Positions 41,191 through 51,496 are shown, counted from the stretch's first letter. The stretch: DNA of 64,000 bases from CAZRIZ01 sp050950465 (GCA_050950465.1 JBMNHQ010000002.1:430951-494950); one strand, 5' to 3'. The notes: generated by a model not told the origin, from the sequence alone. Made by a program: numbers and translations.

Positions 41191-41685
41191 TTATTGATAA
41201 AGTTGCTGCTCCACTAGTAAACTGTATACCTTCACGGCGTTATAGAAATTCTCTAATTCTCGCCCTTCAAGCATCTGATAACGCACTACCTGACTCGATT
41301 TAGCCACGCCAGCATCTGAGACTTCGTAACGCATCGTCTGCGAGACTGGTTGACGAGTATTCGGATTTAGCCAAGTTTCATACCACATCCAAGTGTGCCG
41401 ATCAAAGCAAAAAAAACTGCGTTGTTCACCCGGCTTAACAAGACCAAAAACTCGCGCTCCAATTTCACTCTCCTTTTGCAATAACATACGCTGGGTATCA
41501 GCAGCCTTTTCCGGTCCACCAATCGTCAAAGCTCGTGATTCGCGCCACTGCATAATCTTATCGGAAATCACCAGTATGTCTTGCAAAACTGCCCCGCGTC
41601 CCGACACATCAGACGGAGGGGTATGCACCTGATCTTTAAAAAGATTGGCATATTTGTCTTGTATATCTTGAATTGGTTCATCCAT
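41191..41685 (-). CDS. Conserved-looking soluble protein, unknown
   Basis: A 164-aa protein without signal or membrane segment. The N-terminal half is helical and charged (DIQDKYANLFKDQ). A central aromatic patch reads FFCFDRHTWMWYETWLNPNT, and the C terminus is helical (ELENFYNAVKVYSLLVEQQ). No family recognised. It sits between tatD and the cysteine desulfurase, 4 bases upstream of the latter, so it shares their transcript. Confidence 0.7.
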   Translation of the reverse strand: MDEPIQDIQDKYANLFKDQVHTPPSDVSGRGAVLQDILVISDKIMQWRESRALTIGGPEKAADTQRMLLQKESEIGARVFGLVKPGEQRSFFCFDRHTWMWYETWLNPNTRQPVSQTMRYEVSDAGVAKSSQVVRYQMLEGRELENFYNAVKVYSLLVEQQLYQ

Positions 41686-41704
41686 TGTAATCTATTTTAA
41701 CAGA

Positions 41705-42457
41705 TTAGATAGAAAATAACAGTTCAGCATTGCGACTAGTTTGCTCGGCTAGTTCAGCTATCGACAAACCACGCAACTGAGCCAAGAATTCAGCCACATA
41801 CTTCACATAGGCCGGCTGATTAATTTTACCTCTTAGAGGTACTGGTGTCAGATACGGCGCATCTGTTTCTAAAACTATTTTATCTAGTGGTATATTTTTA
41901 TAAATTTCTAATTGCTTAGGGTCTTTGGCGAAAGTTACAACCCCGTTTAGTCCCACCATCCAATCCTTCGCTAAAATACGTTTTAAATTAACTTCGTTAC
42001 TATAAAAACAGTGTACTACTGCACGTTTTATTTTATAATCATCGACAATTTTCCAAAAATCTTCATAGGCCTCACGCACATGAAAAATAATTGGTAAACC
42101 ATACTCTAGAGCCAGTTCAATCTGTTGACGAAAAACTTGACGTTGAATTTCACGCGGAGAAAAATCATAATGATAGTCTAACCCAGTCTCACCAATCGCC
42201 GCCAGCTTTGGATGTGAAAGATCAACCCGACGCAGAAAATCTATACCATCTTTAGCGTGATGCGGATGTACCCCCACGCTCGTCCAAACATTCGCATTAT
42301 TCTCAGCAAAAACCAAAGCTCGTCGTGATTCATCCTCATCAGCACTAGCTAGGACTATCTTATCAACACCATTACGCTCCGCCTTGGCTAAACACTCAAT
42401 TGGATCAAGTGGAAACTCGGCATCAGCTAGATGACAATGGGTATCAATTAGTCGCAT
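41705..42457 (-). CDS. tatD: TatD-family metal-dependent deoxyribonuclease
   Basis: TIM-barrel hydrolase with nuclease activity. The metal site begins RLIDTHCHLAD (2-12); GETGLDYHYDF (about 92-102) adds the Glu; HVREAYEDF and VVHCFYSN bring two His; and LETDAPYLTP holds the final Asp. Length 250 aa from ATG 42457 matches the family; a longer frame would run back into metG, which already overlaps by 14 bases. Likely role in DNA turnover or repair. Confidence 0.95.
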   Translation of the reverse strand: MRLIDTHCHLADAEFPLDPIECLAKAERNGVDKIVLASADEDESRRALVFAENNANVWTSVGVHPHHAKDGIDFLRRVDLSHPKLAAIGETGLDYHYDFSPREIQRQVFRQQIELALEYGLPIIFHVREAYEDFWKIVDDYKIKRAVVHCFYSNEVNLKRILAKDWMVGLNGVVTFAKDPKQLEIYKNIPLDKIVLETDAPYLTPVPLRGKINQPAYVKYVAEFLAQLRGLSIAELAEQTSRNAELLFSI

Positions 42458-43946
42458 CAACCGTACCAACTGATTGGCGTGGATCCGCCGTATGAACATA
42501 GATTTTTGGGAAAAGAGGTAGATGAGTGGCATCAATTACACCGTTACCAAAAATTTGCTTAATTTTCTGAGCTGTGTCTGGCAAAAAGGGCTCGAGAAGT
42601 GATGACATTTGAAGTAATCCGCTAGCTACATAATTCAGGACTTCCTCTAGATGATGTTTAGCCTCGGGATCAGTTTCTATACGTTTAGCAATCTCCCATG
42701 GCTTGACTGCATCAATATATTTATTGAGGCTGTGCACAAACGACCAAGTTTCATCCATAGCTTTATCAAAACGCAAATCACGCATCGCCTCAACATAGGA
42801 TTTTTCGTCATGATTGGTCGTATCGACGCCTGCTACTACACCCGCTTGATATTTTTCAATCATTTTTGCCACACGCTGGACTAAATTACCTAAATCATTG
42901 CCCATTTCTGAGTTATAAGCTGTTTCAAACTTCTGCCAAGTAAAATCACCGTCATCTTGGGTTGGAATGTGTCGTGTAAAATAATAACGGAAAGCATCAC
43001 GACCATAGGTGTCAATAAGTTCAATCGGATCGACTACATTGCCGACTGTTTTACTCATTTTGGCGCCATCAACATGAATATGACCGTGCACCAAAAGGGT
43101 TTTTGGTAATGGCAGCTCCAGTGCTAATAGAATCGCTGGCCACAAACCAGCATGGAAACGCAGAATATCTTTACCTAAAACCTGCACATCAGCTGGCCAA
43201 ACCTCATCCCAGCCTAGCTGATCGGGGTAACCAATGCCTGTTAAATAACTCGACAGCGCATCTAACCAAACATACATTACTTGATCGGGATCGTCTGGTA
43301 CTGAAATCCCCCAAGCCAAGCTTTTACGAGGACGTGATACCGAAACGTCAGCTAGACCATCCTTGATTAGATTTAGAAACTCATTGCGACGCATCTCTGG
43401 CACAATTTTCATCTGATCAGATTCGATTGCTACTCGAATTTGATCACCAAAAGTACTAGCTTTGAAATAATAATTTTCTTCTTCTATGTGTTCAAGTGGT
43501 TTCTGATGGTCTGGGCAGTTACCTTCACAAGCTGCTGCTTCTGCATCGGTAAAGAACCGCTCACAACCAGTACAATACCAACCATTGTAGTTGGCTTTAT
43601 AAAGATATGGTTGCAGTTTCATCCAAATGTACTGCACCGAACCAGAATGGTGCCCATCAGTTGTACGTACTGCATCAGTGTAATCAGCACCAACTCTTTC
43701 AACTAGGTTGCGAAAATTCTGATGACTTTCATCAACGTAAACCTGTGGCTCCATACCCAACTCTTGAGCCTTTTGGGCAATCTTATTGCCGTGCTCGTCA
43801 GTGCCAATCATAAAGCGCACATCTTTGCCGTGCTTTTTGTGATAGCGCGCCCAAATATCAGCATAAAGATAATCTAATGCGTTGCCGATATGGGGCTTGG
43901 CGTTAACATACGGTATGGCCGTTGTGACGTACAGAGAATTTTTCAT
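42444..43946 (-). CDS. metG: Methionyl-tRNA synthetase
   Basis: Charges tRNA-Met. TAIPYVNAKPHIGNALDYLY contains the HIGH-type motif. A Zn knuckle with Cys pairs is WYCTGCERFF and CEGNCPDHQ. The KMSKS-type motif is DGAKMSKTVGNVVDP. At 500 aa it lacks the C-terminal tRNA-binding (EMAP) domain found in longer MetRS. Its last codons overlap the tatD start. It follows rsmA by 9 bases in the same operon. Confidence 0.97.
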   Translation of the reverse strand: MKNSLYVTTAIPYVNAKPHIGNALDYLYADIWARYHKKHGKDVRFMIGTDEHGNKIAQKAQELGMEPQVYVDESHQNFRNLVERVGADYTDAVRTTDGHHSGSVQYIWMKLQPYLYKANYNGWYCTGCERFFTDAEAAACEGNCPDHQKPLEHIEEENYYFKASTFGDQIRVAIESDQMKIVPEMRRNEFLNLIKDGLADVSVSRPRKSLAWGISVPDDPDQVMYVWLDALSSYLTGIGYPDQLGWDEVWPADVQVLGKDILRFHAGLWPAILLALELPLPKTLLVHGHIHVDGAKMSKTVGNVVDPIELIDTYGRDAFRYYFTRHIPTQDDGDFTWQKFETAYNSEMGNDLGNLVQRVAKMIEKYQAGVVAGVDTTNHDEKSYVEAMRDLRFDKAMDETWSFVHSLNKYIDAVKPWEIAKRIETDPEAKHHLEEVLNYVASGLLQMSSLLEPFLPDTAQKIKQIFGNGVIDATHLPLFPKIYVHTADPRQSVGTVDATN

Positions 43947-43955
43947 AATTATATT

Positions 43956-44717
43956 TTATATCAGCTCAGCGATTTTCACAAAATCAACCAAAGATAACTC
44001 TTGAGCACGCTTATTAGGATTAATTCCTGCTCGTTCTAATAATAAAACGGCTTCATCTTTACTAATAGCTAATCCGCCCGCCAAGGACGAACGTAGCTTT
44101 TTGCGCTTTTCGCTAAATCCCGCCTTTACTACTCGCATGAACGCCTTTTCGTTCTTAACTAACGGTTGATCCCGTAAATCTAATCTCACAACCTGTGAAT
44201 CCACCTTTGGTGGTGGCTCAAACATCTCGGCTGGCACAATTTGACCAAGCGTTGCTTTAGCCCAATTCTCGACTGTTAGCCCTAAAATGCTCGAACCATC
44301 GACTTGAGCAATACGTTCAGCCACTTCTTTCTGCACCAGAATTGTAATTGACTTGGGACGATTTGATGCTTCGAGTAATAGACGAATGATTTTTGAAGTA
44401 ATGTAATAGGGTAAGTTTGCCACTACTTTATAGCCAACCGGCAATTGGCTTAAGTCATATTTAAGAATATCTGATTGCACCACCTCAAGATTCTTACCCG
44501 GAAACTGCCTAGGTAGATTTCGAGCTAAATTTATATCAAGCTCTACTGCCACTACCTTCTTGGCACACCTAAGCAAAGAACTAGTTAATGCGCCCTGCCC
44601 CGGCCCAATTTCCAACACTACATCACTCTTGTCTACCCCAGAAAAAATAACGATTGAATCCAAAACTGAACGATTTTTTAGCCAGTGTTGTCCGAGTGAT
44701 TTATTTGGCATCGCCAT
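43956..44717 (-). CDS. rsmA: 16S rRNA dimethyladenosine transferase RsmA/KsgA
   Basis: Dimethylates two adjacent adenosines in helix 45 of 16S rRNA, a checkpoint in 30S maturation. NKSLGQHWLKNRSVLDSIV is the N-terminal signature. The SAM motif is VLEIGPGQGALTSSLL. The catalytic NLPYYITS motif is at about 135-142. Length 253 aa. Either ATG 44717 or 44711 can serve. It begins 2 bases after the G5/3D gene. Confidence 0.97.
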   Translation of the reverse strand: MAMPNKSLGQHWLKNRSVLDSIVIFSGVDKSDVVLEIGPGQGALTSSLLRCAKKVVAVELDINLARNLPRQFPGKNLEVVQSDILKYDLSQLPVGYKVVANLPYYITSKIIRLLLEASNRPKSITILVQKEVAERIAQVDGSSILGLTVENWAKATLGQIVPAEMFEPPPKVDSQVVRLDLRDQPLVKNEKAFMRVVKAGFSEKRKKLRSSLAGGLAISKDEAVLLLERAGINPNKRAQELSLVDFVKIAELI

Positions 44718-44719
44718 GA

Positions 44720-45949
44720 TTAAATGCCGTCTGGCTTAGACCAGTCAGTTGCGATATCAAAACCATGAGGATGTCTAGTAGTAAAACCACCGGTGTCATA
44801 AACCTTACCAAGGCCGACACTAGTTTCCACCACCGAACAGCGTGGATAATTACCAAGGTGGGCTGCAACAATAACATAACCATCGCGATCAATCTTAACA
44901 CCATCTTCACGCACGGTATAATAACCACCCTGATGACAGTTTTGCATAACTTTGTTCATTTTAAGGTCATAATAAGTTTCCCGATGAGTTACACCGTTAC
45001 TGTCAACGAAATGATTAACCCCTTTTGATTTAGTTAATCCGCCCGCTGATTTCGCCCCAACCACTTCAATCTGCTCGACTGGTTCAGTAACAGTAATGCT
45101 ACTTAATTCTCGTCGCGTCACCTCTTCACCATTCTTAATTTCAACTTCGTACGTCACTAGGCGTCGCCCCACCACACCAGTTTGTTCTATATGACGATAG
45201 CTTAAATTGCGATTAAAATCATAAATCTTGCGTACTGGGAAAGCCACTTCTTCCTCCTGAGCGATTTCCTGCAATCCCTCACGCCATAACTCCAAGGTCA
45301 TACCATCGACAACTGGCACATCCAGCGGTAAATTTAAACGATCATCATCACTCAATTTTATTTTCTTATCAGTTAATAAATCAGCAACCCGCTTACCTTG
45401 AGTGCGAATTTGAGTTGCCTTACCGTAATAAACAAAATTGACCAATTTGGCCCGAGTCACAACATAACTTACGCCAGTTTCGCCACCAGTTGCTAGAAAG
45501 TCGATCTCGGTTGTTACGACATCTTCTGGATAAAGTGTCACGCCAGCTGCTCGCGCAACCAAATCAGGCGCCTCATACGGTGTTACAACCCTCAAACGAT
45601 TTGTGCCGTCAATTAACATTACCGAATGGGCACGGAAAATGTTGATGTAGAATTTATCCGAAATTAGCTCAGTTTCTAAACTTGGCTCAACTACATCACC
45701 AGAGGCAATCTCAACTCCTGCCTGCTCTAGAACCTCCGCTACAGTCGTTTGAGTAGTCAAAACTACGCTTTTTTGATTGCGGTCAAAGATTGTAACTAGG
45801 CGCTGCTCTGACTTTAAGTCAACATCTTGCGTGACAGCAAAGGTCTTTGGTAACAAAGCAAAAACCCCGATTGTCAAAAATATGACTACACTTACCAAAA
45901 CTACCGACGTCTTAACAGATAACTTAACCTGCCTTATTCGTTTAAGCAT
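44720..45949 (-). CDS. G5-domain and 3D-like secreted/anchored wall protein (YabE/Rpf-like)
   Basis: A 409-aa envelope protein. One membrane helix (TSVVLVSVVIFLTIGVFALL, about 14-33) is followed by DUF348-type repeats (VTIFDRNQKSVVLTTQTTVAEVLEQAGV). A G5 domain follows (EEEVAFPVRKIYD ... GVVGRRLVTYEVEIKNGEEV). The C-terminal region has a 3D-like set of Asp residues (KIDRDGYVIVAA, VYDTGGF, GFDIATDWSKPDG) of MltA/YabE type. Such proteins are linked to peptidoglycan cutting, as in RpfB or YabE. A putative catalytic role rests on the family. Confidence 0.85.
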   Translation of the reverse strand: MLKRIRQVKLSVKTSVVLVSVVIFLTIGVFALLPKTFAVTQDVDLKSEQRLVTIFDRNQKSVVLTTQTTVAEVLEQAGVEIASGDVVEPSLETELISDKFYINIFRAHSVMLIDGTNRLRVVTPYEAPDLVARAAGVTLYPEDVVTTEIDFLATGGETGVSYVVTRAKLVNFVYYGKATQIRTQGKRVADLLTDKKIKLSDDDRLNLPLDVPVVDGMTLELWREGLQEIAQEEEVAFPVRKIYDFNRNLSYRHIEQTGVVGRRLVTYEVEIKNGEEVTRRELSSITVTEPVEQIEVVGAKSAGGLTKSKGVNHFVDSNGVTHRETYYDLKMNKVMQNCHQGGYYTVREDGVKIDRDGYVIVAAHLGNYPRCSVVETSVGLGKVYDTGGFTTRHPHGFDIATDWSKPDGI

Positions 45950-45968
45950 TTGGCCTTATTATACCATA

Positions 45969-48059
45969 CTACTTTTTTGTTAGATTGGCGTACTGAGTGT
46001 TGAGTTTACGAGTTTTACCATCATTGAATCGTACCGAAACTGCTAAGCCATCGACATCAATAATTTCACCCTGCCCAAATTGTGGCGACTCAACAAAATC
46101 GCCAACCTCAAAAGCATTAATAAAGTCAACTTCCTCGTAAAATGGCTCCGAATCGAAGTGAGATTTCAAAAAATTGGGTCGAATGCAATCCAAAAACTGC
46201 GAAGGTGCTAAATACTGACGTTGACCAGAAACAAAGCGCGAGCCAGCATAAGTTAAATAAAGCTCCTCTTTAGCTCGAGTCATAGCCACATAACAAAGAC
46301 GACGCTCCTCTTCCAACTCGCTCGGATCTTCATAGGCGCGTGCGTGTGGAAAGGTTCCTTCCTCCATACCAATCATAATCACTACTGGAAACTCCAAGCC
46401 CTTAGCAGCATGCATTGTCATTAAGCTAACCTGATTACCATCGGCCACTTGGTCCGAACTAGACACTAAAGCCGTATCTTCTAGAAAAGACTCTATATTG
46501 CCATAAAGAGAAGCTTCTCCGACTAAAACACCCAAGTTAGCTAAACGATCTTCGCCCTCGACTGAACCATCATTTAAATAATCTTCGTACCCCGAGATAA
46601 TAATAGTCTTATTAATAATCTCGCTTGGCGCTAGGCTGATTTTAAATAGCTGATCGATTTGACTAATGATTTTAGCAAATCTCTCGAGCCTAGTTTTAGC
46701 GGCAGCTTTTAATGGACTTTCCTTAAGATGGTAAAGTGCCTCCACCAAACTGTACTTTGTAGTCTGCTGCCAAGTAATAAAATCATCGACTGTCACACTA
46801 CCAATACCTCGTGCTGGTGTATTAATAGCCCTTAGTAAACTAGCCGAGTCCGACGGTTGATAAATCAGCTTAATATAAGCCAAGATGTCTTTGACCTCTT
46901 TGCGATCGAAAAAACGCACCCCACCTATAACCTTATGAGGGATTTGATAACGCACAAAAGCCTGCTCAATCTGATAGGACTGAGCATTAGCACGGTAAAG
47001 CACCGCCACATCGGCTAAACTGTGCCCGTCTAGCGCAACCTGTTTAACAATTTCAGCCACGCGATTAGCCTCATCGACTTCATCACGTGTTTCAATCACG
47101 TCAATTGGCTTGCCATCGCCTGCTTCAGTCCAGATTTTCTTATCAGTTCGTTGCTGATTTTGCTCGATTAGTCGTTGCGCCGCCTGCAAGATATTATTAG
47201 TCGAACGATAATTTTGCTCTAATTTGACCTCTTTAGCTTCTGGCCAATCGCGTTTGAAATTTAAAATATTAGTAAAATCCGCCCCGCGCCAAGAATAAAT
47301 CGACTGCCAATCATCACCAACTACACAAATATTTCGCTGTTCATTTACTAACATTTTGACAATCTGATATTGTGCATAGTTAGTATCTTGATACTCATCA
47401 ACTAAGATATGTAAAAATCGCTCTTGCCACAGTGCGCGCACCTTTGGTTTGGTGCGAAATAAACGCACTACCTCCAACAACAAATCATCAAAATCCAGAG
47501 CATTAGCTGATTGACGCATCGTTTCATAACGTTCGTAGATCATAGCTAATAACTTTTGTCGCTGACTTCGCGCCTGATCAAGCGCTTCCGCACTACTAAT
47601 CATTTTATTTTTATTGGACGAGATTACCGCTACAGCCAGCTGTGGTTTCACTTCACGATCTGAAATATTTAGATCCCTCATAGAGCGTTTAACCAATCCA
47701 AGTCGATCCGACTCATCATAGATAACGAACTTCTCGTTAATTTGAATAGCCGTACCACTTTCACGTAAGATTTTGACACAAATCCCATGAAACGTACCCA
47801 TATAGGGCATAAAATACCAACTATTCTCCCTCTCTAGTAGGCGAGCTAGACGCGAACGCATCTCTTTGGCGGCCTTATTAGTAAAGGTGACAGCTAAAAT
47901 CTCATCTGGTTTGATACCACAATTAGCAATCAGATGTGCAATTCGATGCGTTAAAGTCTTTGTCTTGCCACTACCAGGGCCAACCAAAATCAAAAGTGGA
48001 CCACTAGTGATCTTAACCGCTTCAGTTTGAGCGGCATTCAAGCCCTTAAAAATATCCAT
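45969..48059 (-). CDS. pcrA: UvrD/PcrA-type DNA helicase
   Basis: Superfamily 1A 3'-5' helicase. Motif Ia/I GPGSGKTKTLTHRIAHL (about 27-43), motif II VDEYQDTNYAQYQ, motif III VVGDDWQSIYSWRGAD, motif IV QNYRSTNNIL and motif V/VI LMTMHAAKGLEFPVV / VAMTRAKEELYLTY. Length 696 aa. The C terminus has the short Tudor-like fold typical of PcrA (DFVESPQFGQGEIIDVDG). Together with UvrA and UvrC it serves excision repair. Confidence 0.96.
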   Translation of the reverse strand: MDIFKGLNAAQTEAVKITSGPLLILVGPGSGKTKTLTHRIAHLIANCGIKPDEILAVTFTNKAAKEMRSRLARLLERENSWYFMPYMGTFHGICVKILRESGTAIQINEKFVIYDESDRLGLVKRSMRDLNISDREVKPQLAVAVISSNKNKMISSAEALDQARSQRQKLLAMIYERYETMRQSANALDFDDLLLEVVRLFRTKPKVRALWQERFLHILVDEYQDTNYAQYQIVKMLVNEQRNICVVGDDWQSIYSWRGADFTNILNFKRDWPEAKEVKLEQNYRSTNNILQAAQRLIEQNQQRTDKKIWTEAGDGKPIDVIETRDEVDEANRVAEIVKQVALDGHSLADVAVLYRANAQSYQIEQAFVRYQIPHKVIGGVRFFDRKEVKDILAYIKLIYQPSDSASLLRAINTPARGIGSVTVDDFITWQQTTKYSLVEALYHLKESPLKAAAKTRLERFAKIISQIDQLFKISLAPSEIINKTIIISGYEDYLNDGSVEGEDRLANLGVLVGEASLYGNIESFLEDTALVSSSDQVADGNQVSLMTMHAAKGLEFPVVIMIGMEEGTFPHARAYEDPSELEEERRLCYVAMTRAKEELYLTYAGSRFVSGQRQYLAPSQFLDCIRPNFLKSHFDSEPFYEEVDFINAFEVGDFVESPQFGQGEIIDVDGLAVSVRFNDGKTRKLNTQYANLTKK

Positions 48060-48068
48060 AAAGTCATT

Positions 48069-49457
48069 TTAGCGCAAAAGCGCCTCGACGTCACCCCAGA
48101 AGAAATAAACTAAACCGGCCACAATTAATATAATTAAAATTAACACAACCGTCCAGCCAACCGAGCTTTTCTTATCTTCTATAGTATCAGGGTGTAATTC
48201 AGCTCGATACAGGGCAGCCTGCTCACCAGCATCATAAGTTGAAATTCGATCCGGTACATGCATGGTAACTGACGGTGATTGTATTAGCGGTTCAGGTTGC
48301 CCCAATGGTCGCTTCTTAACCTTCGCCTCTGGTATAAATGGGCTAGGTTTTGGTTCTTTTGGTTCCTGTACATCCACTCGGACGTCTTCTTTGTTAGTCT
48401 CAGGTGTTTCTTTGGGTTGAATTGGCGCATTCCTCAATGCCTTTCTAGTCATCGCCAATTTCTCTTCTAAATTAAGCTTTGGTTCTGATTCTGATTCTGG
48501 TTTTGGTTCCGACTTCAACTCTGGTCGACTCACTAATTCTACAGTTTGTTCTTTAATTGTTACTATTTCACCACTAGGTTGCGACACGGTGGTCTTACCG
48601 GTATGAACATTGCCCTTTACGGTCGCAGCTGGCTGACCATCTTTGGCAGGCAAGTTAACCTCAAAGCCAATTGATTTTGTCGTCGTAGTTGGCTTAGGGG
48701 CCACATCAGAAATTTGATTAGCAGCTAAACGTTGACGATGATTGATCTTAGCAGCCCTAGCACGACGCTCCTCAGATGATAGAGGCTTAAGAGCTTCGTT
48801 TTGAACCGCATTAGGGGCAATAAAATCAATGTATTTACCACGACGATGTGGAATATGAGTTTTTTTAGGTGGGGCAACAGGAGGTGTGACCATCTTAGGT
48901 TTTGCTTTAGCCTCAGCACTAGTTGATTGAGGTGATTTTTTAATCGACACCGACTCCTTGTCTGGCTGTAAAAGGTCGCTTGGCGGAGGAATGATTACCT
49001 TAGATGATTTTGTTAAAATATCAGCTTTTGTTTCTGATGGCTTTGGTTTGTCAGACTCAACGGCTACAGTCTTACCTAACAGATCGTCTGGAATTGGAAC
49101 TTTTACCGGTCGTGTTGCTACCACCTCTGGCTGAGGCTTCTCTGGTGCCTCAAAACCAACTGGCACGCGTTGCTCCACCTTAACAGTCGCACCGTCAGTT
49201 TCAGGCACAAACTTATCTTTATTCTCTTGGCCAATCTCATCCACTTCAACATCAGTGATTGCGCCAGTTTTTGCCAAATTAACAATATTTTCATCCTCTT
49301 CTAACTTCGCTACTAAATCAGCCGCCATTTCGTCTAGATTATCAACTTCGGCATCTTTAGCTAACTCATCAATCACCTCTTCCTCAGCAGCTTGCTTTTC
49401 CATCAAAGCACCAATTGCTCGATCTAGCTCTTCAAAATCAATCTCTTTGTCTGCCAC
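48069..49457 (-). CDS. Disordered Pro/Lys-rich protein with C-terminal membrane anchor
   Basis: A 462-aa protein with no recognised family. Residues 1-90 are acidic and helical (IDFEELDRAIGALMEKQAAEEEV). The middle 340 residues are low-complexity, rich in Pro, Lys, Glu and Ser (EPKPESESEPKLNLEEKL). One hydrophobic segment (VGWTVVLILIILIVAGLVYFF) lies 10 residues from the end, so it is tail-anchored. GTG 49457 is preferred: AGGAGG lies 6 bases before it, and a longer frame would overlap tpiA. It joins tpiA and pcrA in the run. Confidence 0.75.
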   Translation of the reverse strand: MADKEIDFEELDRAIGALMEKQAAEEEVIDELAKDAEVDNLDEMAADLVAKLEEDENIVNLAKTGAITDVEVDEIGQENKDKFVPETDGATVKVEQRVPVGFEAPEKPQPEVVATRPVKVPIPDDLLGKTVAVESDKPKPSETKADILTKSSKVIIPPPSDLLQPDKESVSIKKSPQSTSAEAKAKPKMVTPPVAPPKKTHIPHRRGKYIDFIAPNAVQNEALKPLSSEERRARAAKINHRQRLAANQISDVAPKPTTTTKSIGFEVNLPAKDGQPAATVKGNVHTGKTTVSQPSGEIVTIKEQTVELVSRPELKSEPKPESESEPKLNLEEKLAMTRKALRNAPIQPKETPETNKEDVRVDVQEPKEPKPSPFIPEAKVKKRPLGQPEPLIQSPSVTMHVPDRISTYDAGEQAALYRAELHPDTIEDKKSSVGWTVVLILIILIVAGLVYFFWGDVEALLR

Positions 49458-49467
49458 TAAAAACCTC

Positions 49468-50247
49468 CTATTCGCTTTCCTTAAACGTTTCGTAAGCTTT
49501 TTCAACAATTGCAGCGAAGTCCATCGGATTGAGGCTGAGAGCGCCAACCACTAAACCATCGATACCCGGTACACGCAAATAATCATCGGCACTGTTAACT
49601 GTCGCGCTACCACCATAAAGCACTCTCACAGCTTCCGCTGCCTTAGCACCGTAAAGCTCCTTGATTTGATAGCGAATGATTTTAGCTGCCTCAGCAACAT
49701 CATCCGGCATAGCCGATTCGCCAGTACCAATTGCCCAAACTGGTTCATAAGCTACTGCCACATCGGCAATTTCTTCGCTAGTAACATTAGCCAAACCACC
49801 AATCAGCTGGTCATTAATTGCATCACGAGTTTCACCATTAGTCTTTTCGCCAATAGTCTCACCAACGCACAAAATTGGCTTAACTCCCGAACGAATCGCT
49901 GCTTGAACCTTAGCTCGAATATCACGATCGCTTTCGTTAAACAAATGACGCCTATCTGAGTGACCGACCAAAGCATAATCAACAATACCCCGCAATTGCG
50001 CAATCGAAACTTCACCTGTAAATGACCCCATATCACGCCAATAAAAGTTTTGCGCTGCTAGCTTAAATTGACGACGATTAATCTGAAGTGATAAGGATTG
50101 CAAAGCGAATAGCGATGGTGCTAAAACCACGTCCATACCTTGGCGAATTTTTACCTCTTTAGATAATCTCTCGAGAAGCAGACTGGATTCTTGCATGTTA
50201 AAATTCATCTTCCAGTTACCCACGATTAGCGGTCGATTTTTTGTCAT
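49468..50247 (-). CDS. tpiA: Triosephosphate isomerase
   Basis: Interconverts DHAP and GAP. The substrate Lys is in GNWKMNF (10-16 region), catalytic His in VGHSDRR, and catalytic Glu in AYEPVWAIGTG. The phosphate loop is LYGGSA. Length 259 aa. It lies 41 bases after pgk in the pyk-pgk-tpiA series, and 10 bases before the tail-anchored protein gene. Confidence 0.97.
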   Translation of the reverse strand: MTKNRPLIVGNWKMNFNMQESSLLLERLSKEVKIRQGMDVVLAPSLFALQSLSLQINRRQFKLAAQNFYWRDMGSFTGEVSIAQLRGIVDYALVGHSDRRHLFNESDRDIRAKVQAAIRSGVKPILCVGETIGEKTNGETRDAINDQLIGGLANVTSEEIADVAVAYEPVWAIGTGESAMPDDVAEAAKIIRYQIKELYGAKAAEAVRVLYGGSATVNSADDYLRVPGIDGLVVGALSLNPMDFAAIVEKAYETFKESE

Positions 50248-50287
50248 GTAAAGTCCTTGTGCTTATTTGCCCTAATTGTAGCGCATT

Positions 50288-51463
50288 TTAAGCATCAAGT
50301 AAACAATCCACCCCAACTAAACGCCCAGAAGCGATTAATTCTAGCATAGCACCTCCGCCAGTAGATAAGACCAGGCCATCGTAATCCAAGTTGGGCTGTT
50401 CACGCTTTATGAAAGCCAAAGTATCACCACCACCAATCAGAGCGGGTTTTTCGAGAGCTGACAATGAGCGCACAATCACCTCTGAGCCAGCTTCAAAAGT
50501 CGGGTTTTCAACATAGCCCAATGGCCCATTCCAAATAACTGCCCCTGCATTTGCCATTAATTGCCCTAAAACCATAGTCGAGGAATCACCAATATCAAGA
50601 ATCTTATCTTGACCCAAAACTGCCTCCACTAACTTATTTTCATACGCACCAGCTAATTCATCTGGTGCCACCTTAACATCGGTTGGTAGAAACAGAGCTT
50701 TACGCTCTGCTTTCACTAATTGATTAATCTCCTCAACGACTTTTTCTTGATCATACTCCACTAGGCTAGAACCAACTGGTTTGCCATTGGCTCTAAGAAA
50801 GGTTGTTCCTAGTGCTCCGCCGACAAAAACTTGATCAGCCAACTCTACCATTCGCTTAACAAAATCAATTTTATCGCTAATCTTAGCACCGCCCAAGACC
50901 GCCACTAACGGTCGAGGCGCATCTTCAATAAATTGGTTAATTGCCTCATACTCTTGAATTAAACCAGCACTAGCATAACTTGGCAATAGGCGAGTGATTA
51001 CCTCAGTGGTAGCCGTAGTGCGATGACAAACTGAAAAGCCATCCTGAACAAACAGATCCGCCTTGGTAGCTTTAATCAGATTTTGAGCAAAATCTTGATT
51101 ATTTTTTTCCTCACCCTTCCAAAAACGCAAATTTTCACACAAAACGACTTGATCCATCCGAGAAAATGCCTCTGTGGGCTCATCAAAGCCCACTGGAAGG
51201 CCGAGAAGCCCTTCAAGGCGCTCTCTTATCGGTTTGAGAGAGAAGGCCTCCTCAGGGCCCTCAGGACGCCCTAGATGGCTTAAAACTATAACTTGTTTAA
51301 CTTCACGACCAATCAAGTCACGAATTGTCGGTAAGCTAGCTATAATTCGACTATCATCAGTAATAGCACCATTTAAAATTGGTACATTAAAGTCAACCCG
51401 CAATAAAACCACCCTACCAGTAACATCAACATCTTCAATACTGGCTTTTTGATATTTGATCAT
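50288..51463 (-). CDS. pgk: Phosphoglycerate kinase
   Basis: Makes ATP from 1,3-bisphosphoglycerate. The signature LLRVDFNVPI (20-29) is followed by SHLGRPEG and the hinge LAVLGGAKISDKI-type segment. The nucleotide loop is GGGDTLAFI, near the C terminus with LSTGGGAMLE. Length 391 aa. It follows pyk by 33 bases. Confidence 0.97.
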   Translation of the reverse strand: MIKYQKASIEDVDVTGRVVLLRVDFNVPILNGAITDDSRIIASLPTIRDLIGREVKQVIVLSHLGRPEGPEEAFSLKPIRERLEGLLGLPVGFDEPTEAFSRMDQVVLCENLRFWKGEEKNNQDFAQNLIKATKADLFVQDGFSVCHRTTATTEVITRLLPSYASAGLIQEYEAINQFIEDAPRPLVAVLGGAKISDKIDFVKRMVELADQVFVGGALGTTFLRANGKPVGSSLVEYDQEKVVEEINQLVKAERKALFLPTDVKVAPDELAGAYENKLVEAVLGQDKILDIGDSSTMVLGQLMANAGAVIWNGPLGYVENPTFEAGSEVIVRSLSALEKPALIGGGDTLAFIKREQPNLDYDGLVLSTGGGAMLELIASGRLVGVDCLLDA

Positions 51464-51496
51464 GTTTGTCCCCCTTTTTTATAACTTTAGTGCTTT

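Noticed and set aside
48069..49457. Tail-anchored protein as TonB or a SPOR-domain division protein
   Set aside because: The Pro/Lys-rich middle is suggestive, but the membrane segment is at the C terminus and no SPOR or TonB domain can be seen.
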